Shown here piece after piece: positions 1-7,512 of a stretch of 17,669 bases of DNA (within the stretch, counting starts at the first letter, position 1; each line of letters opens with the position of its first letter). The stretch is taken from positions 1-17,669 of the forward strand of contig CBDUPF010000043.1 in NCBI GenBank assembly GCA_965369035.1. Direction: 5' to 3'. This DNA is from Aliishimia sp965369035. GTDB lineage: Bacteria; Pseudomonadota; Alphaproteobacteria; Rhodobacterales; Rhodobacteraceae. The position numbers and the translations under genes were made by a program. A model generated the notes under the pieces. It saw only the letters and a list, made by a program, of their open reading frames with translations, ran no database searches and was not told where the DNA came from.

Positions 1-75
1 AGCGGACATGTGCCGAACGAGGCGCCGCTTCTGGCCTACCTGAAAGACAAGTTCGGAACGCTCTACGGGCTGTGA
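1..75 (+). CDS. 3' end of an unidentified protein (partial)
   Basis: Frame 1 is open from the window edge to a TGA at 73-75 and encodes the last 24 residues of a protein ending in KDKFGTLYGL. A GC-rich hairpin followed by a T-rich stretch begins ten bases after the stop, which fits a real gene end. The fragment carries no diagnostic motif and I do not recognise the family. It is on the opposite strand to the next genes. Confidence 0.55.
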   Translation, partial: SGHVPNEAPLLAYLKDKFGTLYGL

Positions 76-84
76 TTCAATGGC

Positions 85-124
85 GCACGCCCCCCCCTTT
101 GGGGGCGCGCATTCCATTTGTTTG
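85..124 (+). terminator. Probable rho-independent terminator of the leftmost gene
   Basis: Bases 85-94 pair with 101-110 in a 10-bp GC-rich stem with one A-C mismatch and a CCCTTT loop. The T-rich run ATTCCATTTGTTTG follows. It lies just after the stop codon at 75, in the right orientation for the + strand gene. The T tract is interrupted, so termination may be partial. It also separates this gene from the convergent minus-strand VPLPA frame. Confidence 0.6.
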
Positions 125-133
125 TCCAGGGCC

Positions 134-601
134 TTAGCCTCGCGTGCGCCGCCGAAGCAGACGGAAGGCACCGAATACCGTGGCGATCAGCGGCAAGCCC
201 GCGGGCAGCGGTACTGTTGCGGTATTGGCGGACACGGTGAAGGGCGCCGTTGTGGACACATCCGTGATCGTGAAGATGCCCTGAAGCCATTTCCTGTAAC
301 GGCAAAACCCCGACGGAAAAGGGCCCGGAGCATATAAAGGCCCGTACACTGTGTAACCGGGTTCAGGTGCGACGCATTCTCCAGAGGAATTGACGGCCAG
401 AGAAGGATGGTTGGTGTAATAGACGCCCGCAACCCTTTGTCCGAATATGGGCGGCTTGGGTAAGCCTTGGTCATGGAATACGAAAGTATCGCCGGGCGCG
501 TACCCGCCGCCAGTGATAACCTCACTGGGCGCATCGTCGAAGTAGTCGGAAGCGTCCGGATTTCGGATCGGGCGATTGTCTCCCTCCTGCCGTGCGCGAC
601 A
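134..601 (-). pseudogene. VPLPA-CTERM sorting-domain protein lacking its N-terminus (probable decayed gene)
   Basis: The minus frame that stops at 134-136 ends with a classic VPLPA-CTERM tail at 137-214: the VPLPA motif, a short hydrophobic stretch (GLPLIATVFGAF) and a basic end (RLLRRRTRG). Upstream the same frame reads as a plausible extracellular body with Gly, Pro and Tyr-rich stretches such as GGGYAPGDTFVF and a few Cys. Proteins of this class are secreted by a signal peptide and their tail is processed by an exosortase-type transpeptidase. Here no ATG or TTG lies in frame, and the only GTG is at 347-349, inside the body. The frame stays open into the end of the flavodoxin gene without any signal-peptide-like segment. 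The upstream limit given is therefore approximate. The 5' part was probably deleted or frameshifted; a rare start codon is the alternative. Confidence 0.6.
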
Positions 602-687
602 GGCCTGGGAGCCAAGAAACCGCGGGCCCGCAACGCCAAGGCCGGTGCGTGTCAGGGGATCTCGACCGGCTGTCGCTCCGCCCGGGA

Positions 688-1224
688 TCAGCCGGGGACG
701 GTCTCTGCGGCCATGAAGGCCGCAAGCCCTTCGGACAGCGCTGCCCAGTCGGTGAATTCGTGCTCCTCGCTCGACGGATCGTAGTCGCGGTCGCGCAGTA
801 CGACATGTCGCAGGACCTGGGTTGCGAAATAGTCGTAGTGTCCGGTGCGAATGGCCCCGGCGACCAGCAGTTCGGCGCTCGGTTCGAACCCGGTGCGCAT
901 CTTCAATTCCGTGACGTACTCCCCGGCTTCCTCCAGACCTTCGGGGAAGGCCGCGCTGAGACTGACCGAGATGAGCAGCGTGTCGCGCGTGGCCAGTTGC
1001 GCTTTCTGGGCAACGAGCATCGCCTCGAAGAGCTTGGGGTGGCGGCGCTCGTGAACCGGCGCGGCGAGGATGACCTTGTCCACGTTCCCGAGCGGGATGG
1101 CATCGTTCCCCTGTGCGTTCACCATGCTGACCGTGTGCCCGGCCTTTTGCAGTTCGGATTGCGCGAATTCGGCGATCCGGGCGGTCTGGCCCTCGATGCT
1201 GGCGTAGATGATCAGGACATTCAT
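688..1224 (-). CDS. HemG-family flavodoxin-domain protein
   Basis: This 178-aa protein has a flavodoxin fold. The N-terminal strand and FMN phosphate loop (IIYASIEGQTARIA, residues about 5-18) begin it. The C-terminal half, around RTGHYDYF and the terminal FTDW motif, resembles menaquinone-dependent protoporphyrinogen dehydrogenase HemG of Escherichia coli in layout and length. HemG oxidises protoporphyrinogen IX to protoporphyrin IX and passes electrons to respiratory quinones. Whether this alphaproteobacterial relative does the same cannot be told from sequence, so no symbol is given. The ATG at 1224 is preceded by a strong GGAGGAG ribosome site 5-6 bases away. An FNR-type box lies 127 bp upstream, suggesting induction at low oxygen. 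The gene follows gyrA on the same strand, but the 249-bp gap and its own promoter argue for separate transcription. Confidence 0.75.
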   Translation of the reverse strand: MNVLIIYASIEGQTARIAEFAQSELQKAGHTVSMVNAQGNDAIPLGNVDKVILAAPVHERRHPKLFEAMLVAQKAQLATRDTLLISVSLSAAFPEGLEEAGEYVTELKMRTGFEPSAELLVAGAIRTGHYDYFATQVLRHVVLRDRDYDPSSEEHEFTDWAALSEGLAAFMAAETVPG

Positions 1225-1315
1225 TGCGGCTCCTCCGGTCTCGCTACTGGTTGGACGAGTGCAAGCGCGTATGTCGAATACCTTGTGGATGCTCCGTAAC
1301 CGCGGTCGCTCCGTC

Positions 1316-1364
1316 CTTACCTAGCGTAAGACGCGGCAACACGGCGGACCTTGACACGGATCAA
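1316..1364 (-). promoter_or_regulatory. FNR-type box and class II promoter upstream of the HemG-like gene
   Basis: Bases 1351-1364 read TTGACACGGATCAA, matching the FNR/FnrL consensus TTGAT-N4-ATCAA at 9 of 10 defined positions. On the minus strand, a -10-like TACGCT lies at 1323-1328. That is the position expected when an FNR dimer is centred at -41.5 (start near 1316-1317). Only the flavodoxin gene lies downstream in this direction. The box is seen directly; regulation is inferred. Confidence 0.6.
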
Positions 1365-1473
1365 ACTTCCGCGGCGCCTTGCGATGCGGCGATTGGCGGC
1401 GGAATTCGGCGTGGTGACCACATGACGGGCCGGGACGGCGCTTGCCCCGAGCCTGCCAGCGACCCGACGGGAA

Positions 1474-4215
1474 TTACTCTGCGACGTCGCCGTCCTCTTC
1501 GCCCTGGTCGGCGATCCAGGCCACGGACACGACCTCTTCCCCCTGGCCGGTGTTGAACACCTTCACACCGCCGGCGGACCTTGACCGGAAGGAAATTCCC
1601 TCGACGGGAACCCGGATCGATTGCCCCCGCGAGGTGGCGAGCATGATCTGATCCTCCAACTCGACTGGGAAGGAGGCCACCAGTTCCCCGCCGCGCATGG
1701 CCTTGTCCATGGCCGCAACCCCTATGCCGCCTCGCCCCCGCACCGGGTAGTCGTGGGAGGACGACAACTTGCCCATCCCCTTGGCCGTCACGGTCAGGAT
1801 CAGGTTCTCCGCCGCCGACATCTCCGCATAGCGGTCCTGGCTGATGGTGGCGTTGGCATCGGTTTCCTCTTCGTCGCTGACCTCGCCATCATCCGCGAGT
1901 CCGGCCACGGCGCGGCGCATCTTGAGGTAGGCCGCGCGTTCGTCCGCTGTCGCGTCGAAATGGCGGATCACGGACATGGAGACGACACGGTCGCCTTCCG
2001 ACAGCCTGATGCCGCGCACGCCGGTGGAATTGCGCCCGGCGAAAACGCGCACGGCCGTCGTCGGAAAGCGGATCGCGCGGCCGGAATTGGTGACCAGCAT
2101 CACGTCGTCGTCTTCCGAGCAGATCCGCGCGTTGACCAGGCTGACGGAGCCGTCCTCGGGCAGCTTCATCGCGATCTTGCCGTTGCGCATCACGTTGGTG
2201 AAATCCGACAGCTTGTTGCGCCGCACGTCGCCGGCGGAGGTGGCGAACACGATCTGAAGCTCGTCCCAGTGATCCTCGTCGCGGTCGATGGGCATGATTG
2301 CCGCGATGCTGACGCCTGTCGGGATCGGCAGGATATTCACGATCGCCTTGCCCTTGGAGGTGCGTCCGCCCAGCGGCAGCCGCCATGTCTTGAGCTTGTA
2401 GACCATGCCGTCAGTGGTGAAGAACAGAAGTTGGGTGTGCGTATTGGCCACGAAGAGGGTGGTCACCACGTCCTCTTCCTTGGTCTGCATGCCGGCCAGA
2501 CCCTTGCCGCCGCGCCGCTGACTGCGGAAATCCGAGAGGGCCGTGCGCTTGATGTAGCCGCCGGAGGTCACGGTCACCACCATGTCCTCGCGCTCGATCA
2601 GGTCCTCGTCCTCCATGTCGCCGGACCACTCGGCGATCTCCGTCCGGCGCGGAACGGCAAAGAGCTCCTTCACCTCGCGGAGTTCGTCCGCGATGATTCC
2701 CATGATCCGCTCGCGGGAGCCGAGGATCTCCAGGTATTCCTTGATCTTGCCGGCCAGCTCTTCGAGCTCGTCGGTCACTTCCTTCACGCCCAGTTGCGTC
2801 AGTCGCTGCAGCCGCAGGTCGAGGATCGCGCGGGCCTGTGTCTCCGACAGGTTATAGGTCCCGTCGTCGTTCATCTTGTGGGTGGGATCGTCGATCAGCC
2901 GGATGTAGGGCGCGATCTCGCCGGCGGGCCAGCGCCGTTCCATCAGCTTGGCACGCGCCTCGGCTGCGTCGACGGACGCGCGGATGGTGGCGACCACCTC
3001 GTCCACGTTGGACACCGCCACCGCCAGACCGCAAAGCACGTGCGACCGTTCCCGCGCGCGGCGCAGCAGGTAGGCGGTGCGGCGGGCGACCACCTCCTCG
3101 CGGAAGTCGATGAAGGCGGTCAGGAAGCCGCGCAGGGTCAGCTGTTCCGGCTTGCCGCCGTTCAGCGCCAGCATGTTGCAGCCGAACGACGTCTGCATGG
3201 GCGTGAACCGCCAGAGCTGGTTCAGCACAACGTCGGGTGTCGCGTCGCGCTTGAGTTCGATCACGACCCGCACGCCGGAACGGTCGGACTCGTCCTGCAC
3301 ATGGGCGATGCCCTCGATCCGCTTGTCGCGGGCGGCCTCGGCGATCCGTTCGATCATCGTGGCCTTGTTCACCTGGTAGGGGATTTCGTCGATGACGATG
3401 GCGTAGCGATCCTTGCGGAGCTCCTCCACCCGCGTCTTTGCCCGGATGATGACCGACCCGCGCCCCTGCAGATATGCCTTCCGCGCGCCCGACCGTCCGA
3501 GCATGATCGCACCGGTGGGAAAATCGGGGCCGGGCACGTATTCGATCAACTGCTCGGAATCGAGGTCCGGGTCCTCGATCAACGCCAGTGTGGCATCGCA
3601 GACCTCGCCAAGATTGTGGGGCGGGATGTTGGTCGCCATCCCCACCGCGATGCCGCCCGCGCCATTGACCAGCATGTTGGGAAAGCGGGCCGGCAGCACC
3701 GTCGGCTCTTTCTGCTTGCCGTCGTAATTGTCCTGGAAGTCGACCGTGTCCTTGTCGATATCGGCCAGCAGGTAGGCGGCGGGCTTGTCCATCCGCACCT
3801 CGGTGTAGCGCATGGCCGCCGGGTTGTCGCCGTCCATCGATCCGAAGTTGCCCTGACCGTCGAGCAGCGGCAGCGACATGGAGAAATCCTGGGCCATGCG
3901 CACCAGAGCGTCGTAGATCGCGGAATCCCCGTGCGGGTGGTACTGACCCATCACGTCGCCCACGGGACGCGCGGATTTGCGATAGGGTTTCTCGTGCGTG
4001 TTCCCGGTTTCGTGCATGGCAAAGAGAATGCGGCGGTGCACCGGCTTCAACCCGTCCCGCAGATCGGGGATCGCCCGGCTGACGATCACCGACATCGCGT
4101 AGTCCAGATAGGACGTGCGCATTTCGCGTTCGATCGAGATCGTCGGGCCGCTGTAATGCGGGCGTTCGGGACGGTTTTCGTCCTCGTTTTCAGGTGGTTC
4201 TGGCGTTTCGCTCAC
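1474..4215 (-). CDS. gyrA: DNA gyrase subunit A
   Basis: This 913-aa protein is the breakage-reunion subunit of DNA gyrase, which with GyrB introduces negative supercoils using ATP. The winged-helix/tower region includes KSARPVGDVMGQYHPHGDSA (residues 80-99) and the catalytic tyrosine Tyr137 in AAMRYTEV. The quinolone-resistance region keeps Ser98 and Asp102, equivalent to E. coli Ser83 and Asp87, so no common resistance change is seen. The GyrA box QRRGGKG (566-572) opens the C-terminal DNA-wrapping pinwheel and separates GyrA from ParC. An acidic insertion near residues 750-790 (EVSDEEETDAN) lengthens the C-terminal domain compared with E. coli; I believe this is common in alphaproteobacterial GyrA. 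The start is a GTG at 4213-4215, since no ATG lies in frame just upstream. The ribosome site is weak (AGAAG). Confidence 0.97.
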   Translation of the reverse strand: MSETPEPPENEDENRPERPHYSGPTISIEREMRTSYLDYAMSVIVSRAIPDLRDGLKPVHRRILFAMHETGNTHEKPYRKSARPVGDVMGQYHPHGDSAIYDALVRMAQDFSMSLPLLDGQGNFGSMDGDNPAAMRYTEVRMDKPAAYLLADIDKDTVDFQDNYDGKQKEPTVLPARFPNMLVNGAGGIAVGMATNIPPHNLGEVCDATLALIEDPDLDSEQLIEYVPGPDFPTGAIMLGRSGARKAYLQGRGSVIIRAKTRVEELRKDRYAIVIDEIPYQVNKATMIERIAEAARDKRIEGIAHVQDESDRSGVRVVIELKRDATPDVVLNQLWRFTPMQTSFGCNMLALNGGKPEQLTLRGFLTAFIDFREEVVARRTAYLLRRARERSHVLCGLAVAVSNVDEVVATIRASVDAAEARAKLMERRWPAGEIAPYIRLIDDPTHKMNDDGTYNLSETQARAILDLRLQRLTQLGVKEVTDELEELAGKIKEYLEILGSRERIMGIIADELREVKELFAVPRRTEIAEWSGDMEDEDLIEREDMVVTVTSGGYIKRTALSDFRSQRRGGKGLAGMQTKEEDVVTTLFVANTHTQLLFFTTDGMVYKLKTWRLPLGGRTSKGKAIVNILPIPTGVSIAAIMPIDRDEDHWDELQIVFATSAGDVRRNKLSDFTNVMRNGKIAMKLPEDGSVSLVNARICSEDDDVMLVTNSGRAIRFPTTAVRVFAGRNSTGVRGIRLSEGDRVVSMSVIRHFDATADERAAYLKMRRAVAGLADDGEVSDEEETDANATISQDRYAEMSAAENLILTVTAKGMGKLSSSHDYPVRGRGGIGVAAMDKAMRGGELVASFPVELEDQIMLATSRGQSIRVPVEGISFRSRSAGGVKVFNTGQGEEVVSVAWIADQGEEDGDVAE

Positions 4216-4260
4216 GTTCTTCTGCCTGCTTTTTCATCGCCGCTATATCTTGGGGTCAAG

Positions 4261-4288
4261 CTTATCAGAAAGCGTAGATAAAGTGCAA
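4261..4288 (-). promoter_or_regulatory. Possible gyrA promoter
   Basis: On the minus strand TTGCAC (4283-4288) and GATAAG (4261-4266) are separated by 16 bp and lie 46 bp upstream of the gyrA GTG. The match to sigma-70 consensus is partial (TTG in the -35, four of six in the -10), so this is a candidate only. Confidence 0.3.
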
Positions 4289-4407
4289 TGTCCCGTCTCC
4301 GCCAGCGTTGGCAGCCACGGAGGTGCTCTGATAACACACTGTTTTCATTGAAAAGTAATATTCTGCCCGGCAAGATGGGTGTCAGAGTAGGAAACAAGAG
4401 GTTGAAG

Positions 4408-4677
4408 ATGATCCAGAGTGAGACGGAAATGATGTTGAAGGGGTACGGGCTGACCACCGCCGAAATGTTCTACCACATGCCGGATTACGCCCACGTGTTG
4501 AATTCGTTCGTCTGGCAGGATTACGATATCGCGCCGGACCATCCGCGGCTCTTCAAGTTCATCGAGTTCTGGCGGGAAGAGATCGACGGTCCGCTGCATT
4601 CGGTTCGGTTCACGCATCGCAAGATGATCAGCCCGGGCGAGTGGCAGAACGTGCAGGGCGAGTTCTACATCAACTGA
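4408..4677 (+). CDS. Usg-family small protein
   Basis: This 89-aa protein matches the alphaproteobacterial Usg family in length and in the conserved blocks GYGLTTAEMFYHMPDY, FVWQDYDIAPDHPRL and GPLHSVRFTHRKMISPGEW. The family was named for an open reading frame near tryptophan biosynthesis genes and has no firmly assigned function. It is cytosolic by appearance, with no signal peptide or membrane segment. The ATG at 4408 is chosen because AAGAGG lies six bases upstream and family members start close to this point. An upstream in-frame ATG at 4288 would add 40 residues unlike the family. The gene is divergent from gyrA and converges on the caspase gene with a 7-bp gap. Confidence 0.85.
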   Translation: MIQSETEMMLKGYGLTTAEMFYHMPDYAHVLNSFVWQDYDIAPDHPRLFKFIEFWREEIDGPLHSVRFTHRKMISPGEWQNVQGEFYIN

Positions 4678-4684
4678 GGCGGTT

Positions 4685-6313
4685 TCATCGCTTGCGGCCC
4701 GCGACCGTGCATCCTTGCGAGGCGCGTCCGCTGAAGCTGCGCCCGTCGCCCGACAGGGTCAGCGTGGCGCGGATCGTGATGAAGCCGTAATTCTCTACGC
4801 CCGAATAGGTGCGCCCGCTGAGCGTGCCGTCGAGCCGCGCGGACTGGCCAAGCGAGTTCGAGAGCGAGCCGGAATAGCCATTGCCACCGGTCGATTGAAG
4901 GCTTGAGGTCCCGGTGACGCGTCCCACGAGCGGGCAGTCCGCAACCCATGACCAATTGCCGGCCATGGAGTAGGTCGGCGCTTTCGGTTGTGCCTGCCTG
5001 GCGGCCGATGTGGCGGGCGGGACGGGCGTCCGTTTCGGCTTTGCCGCAACCACCTTGCAGAGCGTGCCGGATTTCGTGTTGACCGCGTCGAGCGCCAGTT
5101 GGCTGCCAAGGTCGTCCGGACCCATCGGAATGTCCGTAGCGTCCAGGAATGCGACGAAACCCTCGAGCGTCCGGCGCCCCGCGATGCCGTCGGCCGGCCC
5201 CACATCGCACCCGAGCGCATTGAGTTGCGCCTGTGTCTTGCGGATGATCTCGCGCCGCTCGGCCGGTGACGGCGCTCTGGTCGCTGCTTCGGGGGGCGCG
5301 CCTGTCGGCTGAAGCGAAAGGCCACGCTGTCCTTCATCGCCCTCCAGCCCGTCGCGTAATCGCCGCGCAATCTGTACAGTGAACTCGTTGTCTCGCGACC
5401 CGTAGCGCTCCAGAAACATGTCATAGGCATCGACCGTGTTGATCGACCGGGCCAGTTCGAAATCCGCACGCATGGCCTCGTCGCTGCCGATGCTTTCGCG
5501 CGCGTCCGCCGGGGCGGTATCGCTGGGCACATCCATAGCTGCCGGCGTGAAATAGAACCGACCCAGAAGCTCGTCGTAATAGGCCGGGAACTGTTCGTGC
5601 CCCACGGTGCGCGCCAGGTCGCGCACGTCACGCCGCAGGCCCGACATCATGGCGCGCAACTCCAGCCCCGGCTCCTTCAGCCGTGGCAGCAGCAGGCGCG
5701 TAAACACGGAATTGGCGTCGGTGTCGTCATCCGAAAGCCGGTCCAGCGCCAGTTGACCGGCACCGGCGGAATAGATCACGAACGTCCCCTCGGGCGCCGC
5801 GATCCGGCCAAGACCGCGCGTGCCGCCCACCGACCGGCCGGTGCCCGCGGCAAACGGATTCTCCCTGCAGGCGTCGATGATGGCCAGTGTCGTGCGCGCG
5901 CCGGTCGCGCGGATCCGGTCGAGCAGGCTGGCCAGTCCGATCGATTCGGATTTCACGAAGCCCTCTGCGCCGGTCTCGGGCGCGACGATATCGGTGGGCA
6001 GCAGGTAGTTCTCGCCGCCGATCTCCACCCCGTGCCCGGCAAAGAACACGAAGGCCGTGTCGCCCGGATCGAGCCGGCCGGTAAACGCGGCGATCTCGCG
6101 GTTCATCGCCCGGCGGGAGCCGTCGAGCAGGGTCGTCACCTCGAACCCCTGCGCATCGAGCGTCTCGGCCACGGCGACGGCATCGGCGCGGGCTTTCTGC
6201 AACGCGGGAACCTGATCGTAGGAATCGTTTCCGATGACGAGGGCAAGGCGCCCGTCGGCCACGGCGGTCAGCGGCGCGATCAGCACGGCGAGAAAGAACA
6301 GAATGCGTGTCAT
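4685..6313 (-). CDS. Secreted caspase-like peptidase (C14 / orthocaspase) with C-terminal extra domains
   Basis: This 542-aa protein starts with a signal peptide (MTRILFFLAVLIAPLTAVA) and probably acts in the periplasm. The caspase p20-type fold spans about residues 22-210 and has both catalytic residues: His94 in FFAGHGVE and Cys149 in IIDACRENPF. Prokaryotic relatives usually cleave after basic residues. A region near 356-395 (KTQAQLNALGCDVGPADGIA) resembles a peptidoglycan-binding type 1 repeat. After a Pro/Lys/Ala-rich linker, a Gly/Ser/Thr-rich, probably beta-stranded domain fills about 448-540 and contains paired Cys; I do not recognise it. The ATG at 6311-6313 is preferred over a TTG two codons upstream. 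The gene is divergent from DUF2855 and convergent with usg, so it is probably monocistronic. Substrate unknown. Confidence 0.85.
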   Translation of the reverse strand: MTRILFFLAVLIAPLTAVADGRLALVIGNDSYDQVPALQKARADAVAVAETLDAQGFEVTTLLDGSRRAMNREIAAFTGRLDPGDTAFVFFAGHGVEIGGENYLLPTDIVAPETGAEGFVKSESIGLASLLDRIRATGARTTLAIIDACRENPFAAGTGRSVGGTRGLGRIAAPEGTFVIYSAGAGQLALDRLSDDDTDANSVFTRLLLPRLKEPGLELRAMMSGLRRDVRDLARTVGHEQFPAYYDELLGRFYFTPAAMDVPSDTAPADARESIGSDEAMRADFELARSINTVDAYDMFLERYGSRDNEFTVQIARRLRDGLEGDEGQRGLSLQPTGAPPEAATRAPSPAERREIIRKTQAQLNALGCDVGPADGIAGRRTLEGFVAFLDATDIPMGPDDLGSQLALDAVNTKSGTLCKVVAAKPKRTPVPPATSAARQAQPKAPTYSMAGNWSWVADCPLVGRVTGTSSLQSTGGNGYSGSLSNSLGQSARLDGTLSGRTYSGVENYGFITIRATLTLSGDGRSFSGRASQGCTVAGRKR

Positions 6314-6441
6314 GGCCAAAGCCTAGCGGCCCGGTCCGGGCAAGGGAACGCGAGAATTCCCGATCCGGGGCGCAAATTCATCGGGCTTCCGGGCCCGGTC
6401 GATCGGAGATAGTCTTCGTGGCAACCAGAGGGAGAGACGGC

Positions 6442-7506
6442 ATGGAACGGTTGCTGGTCGATCAGGCGGACATCACGCAGACGGAACTCGATCTGTTACC
6501 CGACCCCGACCTCGAGCCGGGCCAGGCGCGACTGCACCTGCGGCTGTGTGCGCTGACCGCGAACAACGTCACCTATGCGGCGACGGGCTTCGTGATCGGC
6601 TACTGGACCTTCTTCCCGTCGGGAGTGGAGGGCCGGGGGCTTCTGCCGGTCTGGGGATTCGCCGAAGTGCTGGACAGCCGGTCGGATGCCCTGGCCAAGG
6701 GAGAGCGCCTGTATGGCTTCTTTCCGCTGGCCGACACGCTGGTGATGACCCCGCGCGCAGAGGGCGACACGGTCGTCGTCGATACCGCCCCGCATCGTGC
6801 GGAGCTGCCGGCGGTCTACAATCGCTATACTCGCGTACGTGCCGGGGATGTCCATGCGGAGGGTTTGCAGGCGCTGTTGCAACCGTTGCTGGCCACGTCC
6901 TACCTTCTGTGCGACTGGCTGGTGGATAACGGATTTTTCGTCGCGGAACAGGTGGTTGTTGGCAGTGCCTCATCCAAGACGGGGTTGGGGCTGTGCAAGT
7001 TTCTGGCCGAATTGGACCCGCGCCCCGTGCAGATCGTCGGTCTCACTTCCAGCGGCAACGTGGGGTTCGTCGAGGCGTCGGGGGCCTGCGATGCGGTCGT
7101 CAGTTATGACGAGATCGAAACGCTGGCGAAGGTGCCGAGCGTCTTTGTCGACATGGCCGGAAACGCACAGGTGAAACAGCGCGTTCATGCCCATCTGGGC
7201 AACCAGCTGCGCCATTCCAGCGCGGTGGGCATCAGCCACTGGGACCAATTCCGGAACGACCTGGAACTGGACGGGCCGAAACCGGAATTCTTCTTTGCCC
7301 CGGCGCAGATCGAGAAGCGCCGCGCGGACTGGGGCCCGGGCGTGATCGAACGGCGGATCGGCGCTGCGTGGTCGCGGATCGCCGAAAGCGCCGATAGCTG
7401 GCTGGACCTGCAGACCCATACCGGTCTGGCGGCGGCCGCGGATGTCTATGACAAGATTGCCCATGGACATGCAAACCCGCGAGACGGGCACGTGATCACG
7501 TTCTAG
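6442..7506 (+). CDS. DUF2855 family protein (medium-chain reductase-like)
   Basis: This 354-aa protein matches DUF2855, a family of unknown function, in full length. Characteristic blocks are ALTANNVTYAATGF (38-51), YWTFFPSG (54-61) and PVWGFAEVLDSR (69-80), followed by GSASSKTGLGLCKFL (174-188). The last resembles the nucleotide-binding turn of zinc-independent quinone-oxidoreductase-like (MDR) proteins, so NAD(P)H-dependent reduction is an inference rather than a known activity. The ATG at 6442 has GGGAGAG about seven bases upstream; longer in-frame starts add an Arg-rich segment unlike the family. It is divergent from the caspase gene and converges on the radical SAM gene 6 bp away. Confidence 0.85.
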   Translation: MERLLVDQADITQTELDLLPDPDLEPGQARLHLRLCALTANNVTYAATGFVIGYWTFFPSGVEGRGLLPVWGFAEVLDSRSDALAKGERLYGFFPLADTLVMTPRAEGDTVVVDTAPHRAELPAVYNRYTRVRAGDVHAEGLQALLQPLLATSYLLCDWLVDNGFFVAEQVVVGSASSKTGLGLCKFLAELDPRPVQIVGLTSSGNVGFVEASGACDAVVSYDEIETLAKVPSVFVDMAGNAQVKQRVHAHLGNQLRHSSAVGISHWDQFRNDLELDGPKPEFFFAPAQIEKRRADWGPGVIERRIGAAWSRIAESADSWLDLQTHTGLAAAADVYDKIAHGHANPRDGHVITF

Positions 7507-7512
7507 CCGCGT

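Noticed and set aside
592..1299. 235-codon + strand frame over the flavodoxin gene
   Set aside because: The minus-strand flavodoxin has a family match, a strong ribosome site and a promoter; the + frame has none.
1411..1421. GTGGT-G-ACCAC palindrome downstream of gyrA
   Set aside because: Short, no T tract and no known motif; likely chance.
1621..4281. Very long open frame (886 codons) antisense to gyrA
   Set aside because: It is the mirror of gyrA caused by high GC and biased third positions; its translation is His/Gly/Arg-rich low-complexity with no family features.
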